64,000 nt of DNA, from assembly GCF_014201195.1 (NCBI RefSeq), contig NZ_JACHDS010000001.1, positions 1,302,001 to 1,366,000 on the forward strand, given 5' to 3'. Below are positions 7,920 to 17,034 of this stretch, one piece after another (position 1 is the stretch's first letter; the number at the start of each line of letters is the position of its first letter). The notes below the pieces were generated by a model. That model had not been told where the DNA came from, searched no databases, and saw nothing but the letters and a program-made list of their open reading frames with translations. This DNA comes from Nocardiopsis mwathae. GTDB lineage: Bacteria; Actinomycetota; Actinomycetes; Streptosporangiales; Streptosporangiaceae. The position numbers were made by a program, and so were the translations under genes.

Positions 7920-8725
7920 GCACGACCACCGCCCCCGCCGTTCCGACCCGCCCTGACAGGACAGGAGCCATGCACGTCCTCCGCGACACCGGCATCATCT
8001 GCCTCCGCCAGCTACGCCCCACCCTGCGCAACCCCTTCGCGATGTTCGCCTTCGCGATGCTGCAGCCGGTGCTCTACCTCGTGCTGTTCGGCCCGCTGCT
8101 CACCGGGGTCCCCGGCGCCGTGGGCGACGACCCATGGAACTGGTTCGTCCCCGGCATCCTGGCCATGCTCGGCCTGTTCGGAACCGCGTTCGCCGGCTTC
8201 GGCCTCCTCCCGGAGCTGCACAGCGGAGCGCACGAGCGGCTGCTGGCCACACCGGTGAGCCGGATCGCGCTGCTGCTGGGCCGGGTGATGCGCGACGTCG
8301 TCGTGCTCCTCATCCAGGCGGTCATCCTCATCGCGGCCGTGACGGCGTTCGGCATGCGGCCATCGCCCGCCGGCGTCGCGGCCGGGCTGCTGCTCCTGGC
8401 CGTCCTGGGCATCGGCCTGGGCACCCTGTCCTACCTGCTGGCCATGGTGCTGAAGGTGCAGCACATGTTCGCCGGGCTGCTGCAGACGGTCATCATGCCG
8501 CTGATCCTCACCTCGGGTCTGCTGCTGCCCATGGACCAGGGGCCGGGATGGCTGTACGCCGTCTCGCGGGTCAACCCGGTGACCTATGTCGTCGAGGCCG
8601 AACGCGCCCTGTTCGCCGGGCACCTGGCCGACCCGGCCGTCGCGGTCGGGGCCCTGGTCGCCGTCGCCGTGGCCGCCGCCGCACTGGCCCTGGGCACCCG
8701 GCGGATGCGGACGCTGAGCGCCTGA
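7916..8725 (+). CDS. ABC-2 type permease, DrrB-like
   Basis: A 269-residue membrane protein with about six transmembrane segments, the ABC-2 permease fold that pairs with DrrA-type ATPases. The family motif region MRDVVVLLIQAVILIA and the conserved late segment SRVNPVTYVVEAERALF are visible. The start overlaps the ATPase stop as ATGA. An in-frame ATG at 7970 has AGGAG only two bases away and is less likely. Together with the upstream ATPase and PadR regulator it forms a self-regulated exporter. The substrate is not predictable. Confidence 0.88.
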   Translation: MSTTTAPAVPTRPDRTGAMHVLRDTGIICLRQLRPTLRNPFAMFAFAMLQPVLYLVLFGPLLTGVPGAVGDDPWNWFVPGILAMLGLFGTAFAGFGLLPELHSGAHERLLATPVSRIALLLGRVMRDVVVLLIQAVILIAAVTAFGMRPSPAGVAAGLLLLAVLGIGLGTLSYLLAMVLKVQHMFAGLLQTVIMPLILTSGLLLPMDQGPGWLYAVSRVNPVTYVVEAERALFAGHLADPAVAVGALVAVAVAAAALALGTRRMRTLSA

Positions 8726-8752
8726 CCGCGCCCGGTCACCCCCTCCTCCGTC

Positions 8753-8808
8753 GATCTCGGAGATATTGGGCTCCCAGCGGCGATTTTTACCCCAATATCC
8801 CCGAGATC
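8753..8808. terminator. Bidirectional terminator hairpin between convergent genes
   Basis: An 18-bp stem with one mismatch (8753-8770 with 8791-8808) encloses a 20-base loop that contains a short T run. It lies between the ABC permease (plus strand) and the Lrp gene (minus strand), both of which end here, so it can serve both directions. There is no long U-tract, as is common in high-GC actinomycetes. Confidence 0.75.
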
Positions 8809-8827
8809 AACGCAAGGGGCAGGGGTG

Positions 8828-9265
8828 TCAGTCCGGGCGGGTGACCGGGCGCCAGGGGATGGGGCTGGAGAGGACCATCGTGCTCGACGGGCGGCCGTGT
8901 TCGGCCAGCCGGTCGATGACCCCCTCGAAGTGGGCCATCGAGGTGACGCCGAGGAACAGGACGCAGCAGGCGTCGCCGGTGACCCGGTGGACCTGGAGGA
9001 TCTCCGGGAGGGCCAGTGCCGTCTCGTCGCGCAGCAGGCACAGCGGACCGAAGCACTCCATGCGTACCAGCGCCGTCACCGGGAGCCCGGCCGCCTCCGG
9101 GTCGACATGCGCGTGGTAACCGGTGATCACGCCCGTGTCCTGGAGGCGGCGCACGCGCTCGGCGACGGCGGGGGCGGACAGGTTCACCCTCCGGGACAGC
9201 TCGTTGTAGGACAGCCGCCCGTCGGCCTGGAGCTCGGCGAGGATCCGCCAGTCGATGCTCTCCAT
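8828..9265 (-). CDS. Lrp/AsnC family regulator, probably of the kynurenine genes
   Basis: A 145-residue Lrp-type protein. The N-terminal HTH covers about residues 3-60 (IDWRILAELQADGRLSYNEL, then VNLSAPAVAERVRRLQDTGV) and a RAM ligand-binding domain follows (TALVRMEC, then VTGDACCVLFLGV). It is divergent from the tryptophan dioxygenase gene with 227 bp between the starts. Lrp-type regulators commonly sit divergent from amino-acid catabolic genes, so control of kynA-kynU by tryptophan or kynurenine is a reasonable inference. Confidence 0.88.
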   Translation of the reverse strand: MESIDWRILAELQADGRLSYNELSRRVNLSAPAVAERVRRLQDTGVITGYHAHVDPEAAGLPVTALVRMECFGPLCLLRDETALALPEILQVHRVTGDACCVLFLGVTSMAHFEGVIDRLAEHGRPSSTMVLSSPIPWRPVTRPD

Positions 9266-9492
9266 GAGGCTTCCGATCGTGAACTCAAGCGCGGAAATTG
9301 CTTACGATTGTTAGGTCGGACGTGCCGAATGGCAAGCGTCGGCCCTTCTCTCCTCCGCCCTTTCTGCAGCATCCTGAGGTTCACATCACATTCGGCGACC
9401 TGGCCCCGAGCGGCGACATTCCGGGTGGCGGCACGAAGAGTCGGCGGCACCCGCCTCCACCGCCCGGCGGCCGCCCAGGAGAGGTGGGAACG

Positions 9493-10365
9493 ATGGCCAA
9501 GGCCGCAGCGCCGACGGCGGAGCGGGAGCGCGCGCAGCGCGCGGCGGACAACCGGGGGAGGCCCACCGCCACCGTCGCCCAGGCGGGCGAGTACATCCGC
9601 TACGGCGCCATCGACACCCTGCACGACCTGCAGCGGCCCCGTACGGACGAGCCCGCCGAAGTCTCGTTCATCATCACCACCCAGGTCATGGAACTGCTCT
9701 TCGCGCTGGTCCGGCAGCGCTGGGAGCAGGCCTGCGACGCGCTCGACGCCGACGATGTGCCCGCGGCCGTCGCGGCGCTCCGGCGGGGCACCGCAGCCCA
9801 GGACGTGCTGGCCGAATCCTGGGACCTGCTGGCATCGCTCACCCCCACCGAGTTCAACGGGTTCCGCGACGCGCTGGGGGAGGCCTCCGGCTTCCACTCC
9901 TTCGCCCACCGCCACCTGGAATTCCTCCTCGGCAACAAGTCCCGGCGGATGATCGAGCCGTATGCCGCCCTGCCCGAGGTGCACGCCGAGCTGGAGCGCG
10001 CCCTAGCCAGGCCCGGGCTGTACGACGCGGCGCTGCGGCTGCTGCACCGGCGCGGCCTGCCGGTCCCCGCCGAGCGGGCCGACCGCGACTGGTCGCAGCG
10101 CTACACCCCGCACCGCGGCGTCGAGCGTGCCTGGGCCCGGGTCTACGCCGACGCCCGCCCCGGCGACGAGCTGCTCGCCCTGGCCGAGGTCCTGCTCGAC
10201 ACCGCCGAGCGTGTCACCCGCTGGCGGCACCGCCACCTGATGGCGGTCAAGCGGTCGATGGGCGCGAAACCGGGTACGGGGGGCTCCAGCGGCCTGGACT
10301 GGCTGGCCGAGAGCGCCGGCGCCGACGTCTTTCCCGAACTCTGGTCGCTGCGCACCTCGGCGTGA
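9493..10365 (+). CDS. kynA: Tryptophan 2,3-dioxygenase
   Basis: A 290-residue haem dioxygenase that opens the indole ring of L-tryptophan to N-formylkynurenine. Family markers are present in order: FIITTQVMELLF at about residues 58-69, SFAHRHLEFLLGNK at about 136-149, WRHRHLMAVKRSMG near 240-253 with the proximal haem His, and GTGGSSGLDWL that closes over the substrate. The frame is open 65 codons upstream but the ATG at 9493, preceded by a purine-rich AGGAGAGG, gives the family N-terminus. Kynureninase follows 75 bp downstream on the same strand. No formamidase is in this unit. Confidence 0.95.
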   Translation: MAKAAAPTAERERAQRAADNRGRPTATVAQAGEYIRYGAIDTLHDLQRPRTDEPAEVSFIITTQVMELLFALVRQRWEQACDALDADDVPAAVAALRRGTAAQDVLAESWDLLASLTPTEFNGFRDALGEASGFHSFAHRHLEFLLGNKSRRMIEPYAALPEVHAELERALARPGLYDAALRLLHRRGLPVPAERADRDWSQRYTPHRGVERAWARVYADARPGDELLALAEVLLDTAERVTRWRHRHLMAVKRSMGAKPGTGGSSGLDWLAESAGADVFPELWSLRTSA

Positions 10366-10440
10366 GGCACGGCAGGGTGCGGCGGAACCTCGGACAGCGG
10401 CGGGCCCCGGGCCCGGCGACGACCTCAGGAGAGCGAGCGG

Positions 10441-11682
10441 ATGACGGGAATCACACGAGAGAAGTGCGCGAAGCTGGACGCGGCCGACCCCCTGGCCCCG
10501 TTCCGCGACGAGTTCGTCCTCCCCGAGGGTGTCGTCTACCTCGACGGCAACTCCCTGGGCGCGCTGCCCAAGGCCACCCCGGGCCGGGTGGCCGACATGG
10601 TCGAGCGCGAGTGGGGGCGCGACCTCGTCAGGAGCTGGAACACCGCGGGGTGGTGGGACAAGCCGCGCACGCTGGGCGCCAAGCTCGCCCCGCTGGTGGG
10701 GGCGGCACCGCACGAGGTGGTGGTCGGTGACGGAACGTCGGCCAATCTGTTCAAGGCACTGGTCGCGGCTCTGCGGTTGAACCCCGGCCGCCGTGTCGTG
10801 CTGGGCGAGACGGGCAATTTCCCCACCGACCTGTATGTGACCCAGGGCGCCGTGGAGCTGATGGGCGCCGCCGAGCGCAGGGTCGACCCCGACGGTCCCG
10901 AGCTGGCCGCGGCGCTGGGCGCGGGTGACGTCGCCGTGGTCCTGCTCAGCCACGTCGACTACCGCACCGGTGCGCTGCGCGACATGCCCGCCGTCACCCG
11001 CATGGCCCACGACAGCGGCGCCCTGGTCGTCTGGGACCTGTGCCACAGCGTGGGGGCGCTGCCCATCGAGCTGTCGGCGTGCGGCGTGGACTTCGCGGTG
11101 GGCTGCACCTACAAGTACCTCAACGCCGGTCCGGGCACCCCCGCCTTCGGCTACGTGGCCGAACGCCACCACGCCACCGCCCGCCAGCCGCTCAGCGGCT
11201 GGCACGGGCACATCCGGCCGTTCGACTTCACCGGCGACTACGAGCCGGCCGTGAGCGCCAGCCGCTTCCTCAGCGGGTCGCAGCCCCTGATCGCCGACGC
11301 CGCGCTGGAGGCGAGCCTGGACCTGTTCGCGCGTGTCGACATGCGGCGGGTGCGCGAGAAGAGCCTGGCGATGACGGAGATGTTCATCGACCTGGTGGAG
11401 CCGGTCGGGCTGCGGCTGGTGACCCCGCGCGAGCCGGAGCGCCGCGGCAGCCAGGTGGCGCTCGCCCACCCCGACCCCGAGGCCGGGTATCCGATCGTGC
11501 AGGCGCTGATCACCCGCGGCGTCATCGGCGACTTCCGTGCGCCCGACGTGCTCCGATTCGGCTTCACCCCGCTCTACCTGCGCTACGTGGACGTCTTCGA
11601 CGCCGCGACCGCGCTGGTGGAGGTGCTGGACACCGACGAGTGGCGCGACCCCCGGTTCGCCGAGCGGGCGCAGGTCACATGA
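10441..11682 (+). CDS. kynU: Kynureninase
   Basis: A 413-residue PLP enzyme of the aspartate aminotransferase fold that cleaves kynurenine to anthranilate and alanine. Visible motifs are YLDGNSLGALP near residue 32, NFPTDLYV near 128, the PLP-pocket SHVDYRTGALRDM near 173, WDLCHSVGALP near 199 and the Schiff-base lysine in CTYKYLNAGPG near 226. AGGAG precedes the ATG by nine bases. It is probably cotranscribed with kynA. Anthranilate made this way can feed secondary metabolism or energy catabolism; the window does not show which. Confidence 0.95.
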   Translation: MTGITREKCAKLDAADPLAPFRDEFVLPEGVVYLDGNSLGALPKATPGRVADMVEREWGRDLVRSWNTAGWWDKPRTLGAKLAPLVGAAPHEVVVGDGTSANLFKALVAALRLNPGRRVVLGETGNFPTDLYVTQGAVELMGAAERRVDPDGPELAAALGAGDVAVVLLSHVDYRTGALRDMPAVTRMAHDSGALVVWDLCHSVGALPIELSACGVDFAVGCTYKYLNAGPGTPAFGYVAERHHATARQPLSGWHGHIRPFDFTGDYEPAVSASRFLSGSQPLIADAALEASLDLFARVDMRRVREKSLAMTEMFIDLVEPVGLRLVTPREPERRGSQVALAHPDPEAGYPIVQALITRGVIGDFRAPDVLRFGFTPLYLRYVDVFDAATALVEVLDTDEWRDPRFAERAQVT

Positions 11683-11793
11683 TCCTTGAACGGCTACTTA
11701 CCGGTAGGTCAAGAGATGACCACGTGATTCCCGTGAGATGAAGCGCACTTTCGGGTGTGATGAGCACTTCTTTTCGGGAGCCGAGAGCGTCCG

Positions 11794-11818
11794 AAACGCC
11801 CGCGAGTGCGGGCGTTTT
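11794..11818 (+). terminator. Intrinsic terminator after kynU
   Basis: A perfect 10-bp stem (AAACGCCCGC with GCGGGCGTTT) closes a GAGT loop and runs into TTTTA. It lies 112 bp after the kynU stop and is the best-formed rho-independent terminator in this part of the window. Confidence 0.8.
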
Positions 11819-12235
11819 ACCCTTCGCCCGGCCCGTCCCGACCACACCTGATCTGCGGTTTTACCTTCTGACCTGGTGCGTTTTGCTTTCTCGTGGGCTA
11901 GAGTCCTCGGTGATCGGTTCGTGATCTGGATGTGCGGGTGCATCGTGGTGCCCACCGGATCACGCCGATGCCGAGCCCCGGGCTGTCCAACACGCCCCGG
12001 GTGAACGAGACCCCCACGTCTCCTCCGGGCCGGGCCGCGCGAATCGAGCGTCTGCCCCTTCGCTCGCCGTCCCCAACTGCGAGCACGGCCCCGACGTCTG
12101 GCGACCCAGCCAGGCGAACCCCTTCCCGAAGAGCACTCCGCAGCCGATTCCCGCTGCCCCACACCTGTGGCCGGAATCCGTCTCCGTCGTGCCCACGGTC
12201 TCGCTCGGCCCTGTCCCCAACCTGGGTTCTTATAG
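11819..12235. other. Intergenic region before the double-psi-barrel-like gene
   Basis: About 420 bp with no convincing gene. TAGAGT at 11898-11903 could be a -10 element, which would give a leader of some 330 bases. I looked for a ydaO-type motif, because wall-associated genes in actinomycetes often have one, and did not find its CGCTTAAT or GCTAAC landmarks. A TAG stop directly abuts the downstream ATG in frame. Confidence 0.4.
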
Positions 12236-13174
12236 ATGACTTCCGAAAATCCTGTGCAGTACGGCAAGGTCAAAGCGTCCTACTTCTGGGACGACGGCTC
12301 CGGCATCAACGGCGACACGGGCCTGCCCGCCTCGGGCGAGCCCATGCAGAAGGGCCTCTTCGCCAGCCCCAGCTGGCCGCTCGGTACCGAGGGCTACATC
12401 GTCTACAACGGCAAGCGCGCCGACTTCTTCATCGGCGACCGCGGCCCCGGCAACCCGGCGGAGAACTGCAACGTCCTCCTCGACATCGACGGCAAGACCT
12501 TCGCCGAACTGACCGGCGAGTCCTGGAACACCAACAGCCTCACCGTCTCCGGTGGCAACGGCCACATCGACGTCGAGTACTACATCACCTCCTGGGGCAG
12601 CGGCCGCGGTGAGCCCGGTGCGCCCAAGCCCATGAGCGGCTCGACCACCTGCAACAGCGCCGTCTCTCCGATCCCCGAGCACGCCAAGAAGGACAGCAAG
12701 GCGGAGAAGGAGAAGAAGAAGCGCGAGGAGGAGAAGAAGAAGGCCGAAGAGGCCAAGAAGAAGGCCGAGGCCGAGAAGAAGAAGGCCGAGGAGGCCAAGA
12801 AGAAGCAGGCCGAGGAGAAGCAGCAGGCCGAGCTGGCGCAGAACAAGGCCGACAAGGTCGACCAGAAGTCGGGCAACGGCGAGGAGTCGCACACCGGCTT
12901 CGAGACCGGCACCGCCACCAACGACCTCTCGGGCATCTCCCTGGCCGGCAACGAGCTGCCGATGGCCGCCGGCGTCCTCACCCTCGCGCTGCTCCCCGCC
13001 CTCGCGGTGGCCGTCCTGGCCAAGCGCAACCGCCCCCAGCCCAAGCACGCCCTCGCCGAGGCCGGCGAGAACGGCTCGGGCTCCACCTGGGACACCGTCC
13101 GCAACATCGACTGGCAGTCGCTGAAGTCGGCCGACGGGTGGCGCAACCTCGTCTCCGAGCTGCGCCGCAAGTGA
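12236..13174 (+). CDS. RlpA-like double-psi beta-barrel protein with coiled coil and C-terminal membrane anchor
   Basis: A 312-residue protein in three parts. Residues 8-130 (KVKASYFWDDGSGINGDTG, GLFASPSWPLGTEGYIVYNG, FFIGDRGPG, LLDIDGKTFAELTG, GHIDVEYYITSW) have the layout of an RlpA/barwin-type double-psi barrel, a fold used in wall-active proteins. Residues 145-205 are an almost pure Lys/Glu/Ala coiled coil. MAAGVLTLALLPALAVAVLAK near 242 is a membrane helix, followed by a charged tail. No N-terminal signal peptide exists, and a TAG directly before the ATG rules out an in-frame upstream extension. The fold is inferred from pattern, not searched. Confidence 0.65.
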   Translation: MTSENPVQYGKVKASYFWDDGSGINGDTGLPASGEPMQKGLFASPSWPLGTEGYIVYNGKRADFFIGDRGPGNPAENCNVLLDIDGKTFAELTGESWNTNSLTVSGGNGHIDVEYYITSWGSGRGEPGAPKPMSGSTTCNSAVSPIPEHAKKDSKAEKEKKKREEEKKKAEEAKKKAEAEKKKAEEAKKKQAEEKQQAELAQNKADKVDQKSGNGEESHTGFETGTATNDLSGISLAGNELPMAAGVLTLALLPALAVAVLAKRNRPQPKHALAEAGENGSGSTWDTVRNIDWQSLKSADGWRNLVSELRRK

Positions 13175-13181
13175 TCCCGCC

Positions 13182-13213
13182 CCGGTCAGGCCGCCGGTCG
13201 GCCGACTGACCGG
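13182..13213. terminator. Hairpin between convergent genes
   Basis: CCGGTCAG (13182-13189) and CTGACCGG (13206-13213) pair perfectly around a GC-rich inner stem. It lies just after the double-psi-barrel-like gene and before the end of the E2 gene on the opposite strand. There is no U-tract. Confidence 0.5.
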
Positions 13214-13311
13214 ACACGCGACGCCTTCGGACACCCCGCCCTAACCCCGCGGGGTCCGCCGACGGCACGGGTATCCCGGCCGGGCGCAGCCGCCCCGGCC
13301 CCCATCGCGGG

Positions 13312-14763
13312 TCAGAGGTCGCCCAGCAGCAGACCGGGCCGCTCCACGCAGTCGGCCACGAACCGCAGGAAGCCCCCGGCCTCCTCCCCATCGCACACGC
13401 GGTGGTCGAACGCCAGGGTCAGCTCGGTCACCGGGCGGGCCACGACGTCCTCGCCCACCACCCACGGGCGCTTCACGATGCGCCCCATCCCCACGATCGC
13501 CACCTCGGGGTGGTTGATGATCGCCGCGGAACCGTCCACCCCGAACACCCCGTAGTTGTTCACCGTGAACGTCCCGCCGGTCAGCCTCGACGGCGGAAGC
13601 GACCCGGCCCGCGCGGCCGATGTCGCCGCCGACATCTCCGCCGCGAGCTCCCGCGTCGTCATCCGGTCCGCTTCACCGACCACCGGCACCATCAGGCCCC
13701 GCGGCGTCTGCGCCGCGAACCCCAGGTGGACCCGGCCGAAGCGGACCAGCTCGGAGCGTTCGGTGTCCACCCGCCCGTTCAGGGCCGGGTAGCGCCGCAG
13801 CCCCAGCAGGCAGAATTTCGCCAGCAGCGCCAGCACGCTCACCGGCCGCTGCGGGTCGGCGGCGTTCAGCTGCGCACGCAGCTCCAGCAGGCCGGTGGCG
13901 TCGGCATCCACCCACACCGTCGCCTCGGGGATCTCCCGCCGCGACCGTGTCAGCCGCTCGGCCATCGTGGCCCGCACGCCGCGCAGCGGGATCCGCTCCT
14001 CCTCGCCCGTACCCGCCTGGGACGGCACCGCGCGCGGCGCGACCGCCGCGACGCCGGGAGCGGCGACGTCCGACGCGGTGCTCGGCACACCTGCCGCGGC
14101 GGAGGGGCGCTCGCGCCCCTCGATCGCCGCGAGCACGTCGCGGCGCAGCACCAACCCGCCCTCGCCGCTGCCCCGCAGCGACGCGGCGTCGATTCCGTGC
14201 TCCCGCGCCATACGCCGCACCAGCGGTGAGACCACCGCGGTGCGCCGCCCCGCGCCGGGGGGCGGGGACGGAGACGCGGACGCCGTTGTCCGCGTCCCGT
14301 CCGCCGAGGGGGCACGCCGCCGGCCACCGCTGCGCCGCGGGGCCCCCTCCCCTGTGCCGTAGCCCACCAGGACCGCACCGGACCCCGGCGTCCCTGCGGT
14401 GGCGCCGTTGCCACCGCCGCCGGTTTCCGCGGACCCGCGGGCCCCGGGCACGACGACACCGGGCTCGCCGAAACCGGCGTCCGCCCCCGGTGCCGAGGCC
14501 GAGGTATCGATGCTGATGAGCGGGGCACCTACAGCGATGACCTCGCCGGGGCCACCGTGGAGCGCCACCACCCTGCCGCCGAACGGGCAGGGCACCTCGA
14601 CGCTCGCCTTCGCGGTCTCCACCTCCACGACCGGCTCGTCGACGGCGACCTCGTCGCCGACGGCCACCCGCCAGCCGACGATCTCCGCCTCGGTCAGCCC
14701 CTCACCGAGGTCGGGTAGGGCGAAGTCGCGGACGGACCCGGGGGAAGAAGCGCGCGCCGTCAC
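13312..14763 (-). CDS. 2-oxoacid dehydrogenase E2, dihydrolipoamide acyltransferase
   Basis: A 483-residue E2 core protein. One lipoyl domain occupies about residues 10-85 with the lipoylated lysine in VETAKASVEV. A Gly/Ala/Ser-rich linker runs to about 185. The peripheral-subunit binding domain is VSPLVRRMAREHGIDAASL at about 195-230, and a second linker precedes the catalytic domain (from about 285), which ends with the active-site motif DHRVCDGEEAGGFL. The GTG at 14763 overlaps the E1 beta stop as GTGA. With the two E1 genes it forms a branched-chain-type or pyruvate-type complex; the divergent Lrp regulator favours branched-chain oxoacids. Confidence 0.92.
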   Translation of the reverse strand: MTARASSPGSVRDFALPDLGEGLTEAEIVGWRVAVGDEVAVDEPVVEVETAKASVEVPCPFGGRVVALHGGPGEVIAVGAPLISIDTSASAPGADAGFGEPGVVVPGARGSAETGGGGNGATAGTPGSGAVLVGYGTGEGAPRRSGGRRRAPSADGTRTTASASPSPPPGAGRRTAVVSPLVRRMAREHGIDAASLRGSGEGGLVLRRDVLAAIEGRERPSAAAGVPSTASDVAAPGVAAVAPRAVPSQAGTGEEERIPLRGVRATMAERLTRSRREIPEATVWVDADATGLLELRAQLNAADPQRPVSVLALLAKFCLLGLRRYPALNGRVDTERSELVRFGRVHLGFAAQTPRGLMVPVVGEADRMTTRELAAEMSAATSAARAGSLPPSRLTGGTFTVNNYGVFGVDGSAAIINHPEVAIVGMGRIVKRPWVVGEDVVARPVTELTLAFDHRVCDGEEAGGFLRFVADCVERPGLLLGDL

Positions 14764-15797
14764 GCCCCCACCCCCGTGTGCTGCCGGGTGGAGCGGCCGT
14801 CGGCACTGCCCTCCACCCACTCCGACTCCCACTGCAGGCGGTCGACCGCGTCCAGGATGCGGTCGACACCGGGAAGGTGGTACTCCTCCAGCTTGGGCGG
14901 GGGGTAGGGGATGTCCAGTCCGCCGACGCGCAGCACCGGCGCCTCCAGGTAGTGGAAGCAGCGCTCGGTGACGCGCGCGGCGACCTCGGCGCCGTAACCG
15001 CCGAACGTGGAGGCCTCGTGTACCACCACCGCGCGTCCGGTCCGGCGTACCGAGGACACCACCGTCTCCTCGTCGAACGGGGCGAGGCTGCGCAGGTCGA
15101 CGACCTCGATGTCGCGTCCCTCACGCCGCCCGGCCTCGGCGGCCTCCAGCGCGGTGGCCACCATCGGCCCGTAGGCGATCAGGGTCACGTCGCCGCCGGC
15201 GCGTCGCACCACCGCCCGGTCCATGGGCTCGGTGCGGGCCGGGAGGTCCAGCTCGGCCGTGGCCCAGTAGCGGCGCTTCGGCTCCAGGAACACCACCGGG
15301 TCGGGGCACTCGATCGCCTCGCGCAGCATCGAGTAGCCGTCGGCCGGGGTCGCGGGTGTCACCACCCGCAGCCCGGGGGTGTGGGTGAAGTAGGCCTCCG
15401 AGGAGTCGGAGTGGTGCTCCACCGCGCCGATCCCGCCGCCGTAGGGGACGCGGATGACCAGCGGCAGCTCCACCCGGCCCCGGGTGCGGTTGCGCATCTT
15501 GGCCACGTGCGAGACGACCTGCTCGAACGCGGGCAGCGCGAACGCGTCGAACTGCATCTCCACCACCGGGCGCTGCCCGTACATGGCCATGCCGACGGCG
15601 GTGCCGACGATGGCGGCCTCGGCCAGCGGAGAGTCGAAGCACCGGTCCTCGCCGAACGCGGCGGCCAGCCCGTCGGTGACCCGGAAGACCCCGCCGAGCG
15701 CGCCGACATCCTCCCCGTAGACGAGCACGTCGGGGTCGTCGGCCAGGGCGTCGCTCAGGGCGCGGTTGAGCGCCCGTGCCAGACTGATCTCGGCCAT
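14760..15797 (-). CDS. 2-oxoacid dehydrogenase E1 component, beta subunit
   Basis: A 345-residue transketolase-type beta subunit. Visible are LVYGEDVGALGGVFRVTDGL at about residues 25-44, FDSPLAEAAIVGTAVGMA near 54, QFDAFALPAFEQVVSHVAKM near 82 and the C-terminal domain motif DLRSLAPFDEETV near 236. It forms a heterotetramer with E1 alpha, which carries the thiamine diphosphate motif. The alpha gene ends seven bases upstream and the E2 gene overlaps its stop, so the three are one operon. Confidence 0.93.
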   Translation of the reverse strand: MAEISLARALNRALSDALADDPDVLVYGEDVGALGGVFRVTDGLAAAFGEDRCFDSPLAEAAIVGTAVGMAMYGQRPVVEMQFDAFALPAFEQVVSHVAKMRNRTRGRVELPLVIRVPYGGGIGAVEHHSDSSEAYFTHTPGLRVVTPATPADGYSMLREAIECPDPVVFLEPKRRYWATAELDLPARTEPMDRAVVRRAGGDVTLIAYGPMVATALEAAEAGRREGRDIEVVDLRSLAPFDEETVVSSVRRTGRAVVVHEASTFGGYGAEVAARVTERCFHYLEAPVLRVGGLDIPYPPPKLEEYHLPGVDRILDAVDRLQWESEWVEGSADGRSTRQHTGVGA

Positions 15798-15803
15798 ACT
15801 CGC

Positions 15804-16901
15804 TCAGCCCCTCCGCATCTCGTCGAGCAGCTCCTGGCGCTGCCGCCGCAGCATCGCCGGGGCGGTCGCGTAGACGTGGGAGAACAGGTCCTCCGGATCG
15901 AGCCCGTCCGCCCCGTCCAGGCGCTCGCGCACGTCGGCGGCGAGCCGCTCGGCCTCGGCGCCGACGCGCTCCAGCTCCGCGTCGTCGAGGCGCCCCTCGC
16001 CGCGCAGCAGCGCCTCCAGGCGGGTGATCGGGTCGCGTGCCCGCCAGAACTCCACCTCGGCGTCGTCCCGGTAGCGCTGCGGGTCGTCGGAGTTGGTGTG
16101 CGGGTCCAGCCGGTAGGTCTGCGCCTCGACGATGGCCGGGCCGCCGCCGGCGCGGGCCTCGGCCAGCGCCTGGGAGACCACGGAGTGGACGGCCGCAGCG
16201 TCGTTGCCGTCGACGTTGTAGCCGCGCATCCCGTACCCGATCGCCTTGTGCGCCAGGGTCGGGGCGGCGGACTGCTTCTCCAGCGGGACGCTGATCGCCC
16301 ACCGGTTGTTCTGGATGAGGAAGACCACGGGGGTGTTCCACACCGCGGCGAAGTTGTAGGCCTCATGGGCGTCGCCCTCGCTGGTGGCGCCGTCACCCAT
16401 GAGCACCAGAGCTGCCGTGTCGCGGCCCTTGCGCCGCGCGGCATAGGTCAGTCCCACGGCGTGTGAGGCGTTGGTGGCCAGCGGGGTGCACTGCGGCGCG
16501 CAGCGGTGCGACTCGGGGTCGTACCCGCTGTGCCAGTCGCCGCGCAGCAGCGTCAGCACCTCCACCGGGTCGACGCCGCGGGTGACCAGGGCGACGCAGT
16601 CGCGGTAGGTGGGGAACAGCCAGTCGTCGTCCGCCAGCGCCAGCACGCCGCCCACCTGGCACGCCTCCTGGCCGTGCGAGGAGGGGTAGACCGCGAGGCG
16701 GCCCTGGCGGGCCAGCGCGCCGGCCTGGCGGTCGAAGCGCCGTCCGATGATCATCGCCCGCAGCAGCGCCAGCAGGGTGCCGGGTTCGGGAGTGGGGTGG
16801 AGGCCCTCGCCGACGCGGTTCCCTCCGGGGTCCACAAGTCGGATCGGCTCCTGGGAGGGGAGTGGTGGAGCCGAGCCGGCCGATCCATCGGTGCGCTTCA
16901 T
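15804..16901 (-). CDS. 2-oxoacid dehydrogenase E1 component, alpha subunit
   Basis: A 365-residue ThDP-dependent subunit that decarboxylates a 2-oxoacid and acylates the lipoyl group of E2. The ThDP motif GDGATSEGDAHEAYNFAAVW, ending in the expected asparagines (LIQNN), is near residues 185-213; YPSSHGQEA and LFPTYRD mark the substrate side. I chose the ATG at 16901 because homologues begin about here; the frame stays open 81 codons upstream. The start has little Shine-Dalgarno support and overlaps CTTCAT, nine bases, ATGAAG at 16896-16916, which may be an operator for the divergent Lrp gene. Confidence 0.92.
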   Translation of the reverse strand: MKRTDGSAGSAPPLPSQEPIRLVDPGGNRVGEGLHPTPEPGTLLALLRAMIIGRRFDRQAGALARQGRLAVYPSSHGQEACQVGGVLALADDDWLFPTYRDCVALVTRGVDPVEVLTLLRGDWHSGYDPESHRCAPQCTPLATNASHAVGLTYAARRKGRDTAALVLMGDGATSEGDAHEAYNFAAVWNTPVVFLIQNNRWAISVPLEKQSAAPTLAHKAIGYGMRGYNVDGNDAAAVHSVVSQALAEARAGGGPAIVEAQTYRLDPHTNSDDPQRYRDDAEVEFWRARDPITRLEALLRGEGRLDDAELERVGAEAERLAADVRERLDGADGLDPEDLFSHVYATAPAMLRRQRQELLDEMRRG

Positions 16902-17034
16902 GTCTTGAATATGAAGTGAATCACCCCATAGTGTCCATATCGTGCGCGCGACCGTGGACGGATGGCCGAAGCGAGTTCCCAGCGCCGCAGAACGTCCTGG
17001 ATGATCTCCGCTGACGCGGTGTGAGGTGAGACAC

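Noticed and set aside
11905-12239. Stop-free stretch ending in ATGA overlap with the double-psi-barrel-like gene, considered as a missing signal-peptide exon or upstream gene
   Set aside because: No start codon near its beginning and no hydrophobic core; open frames of this length are expected at this GC content.
11698-12273. 191-codon minus-strand frame between kynU and the double-psi-barrel-like gene
   Set aside because: Arg/Gly-rich composition, crosses the kynU terminator, no plausible start context and no family resemblance.
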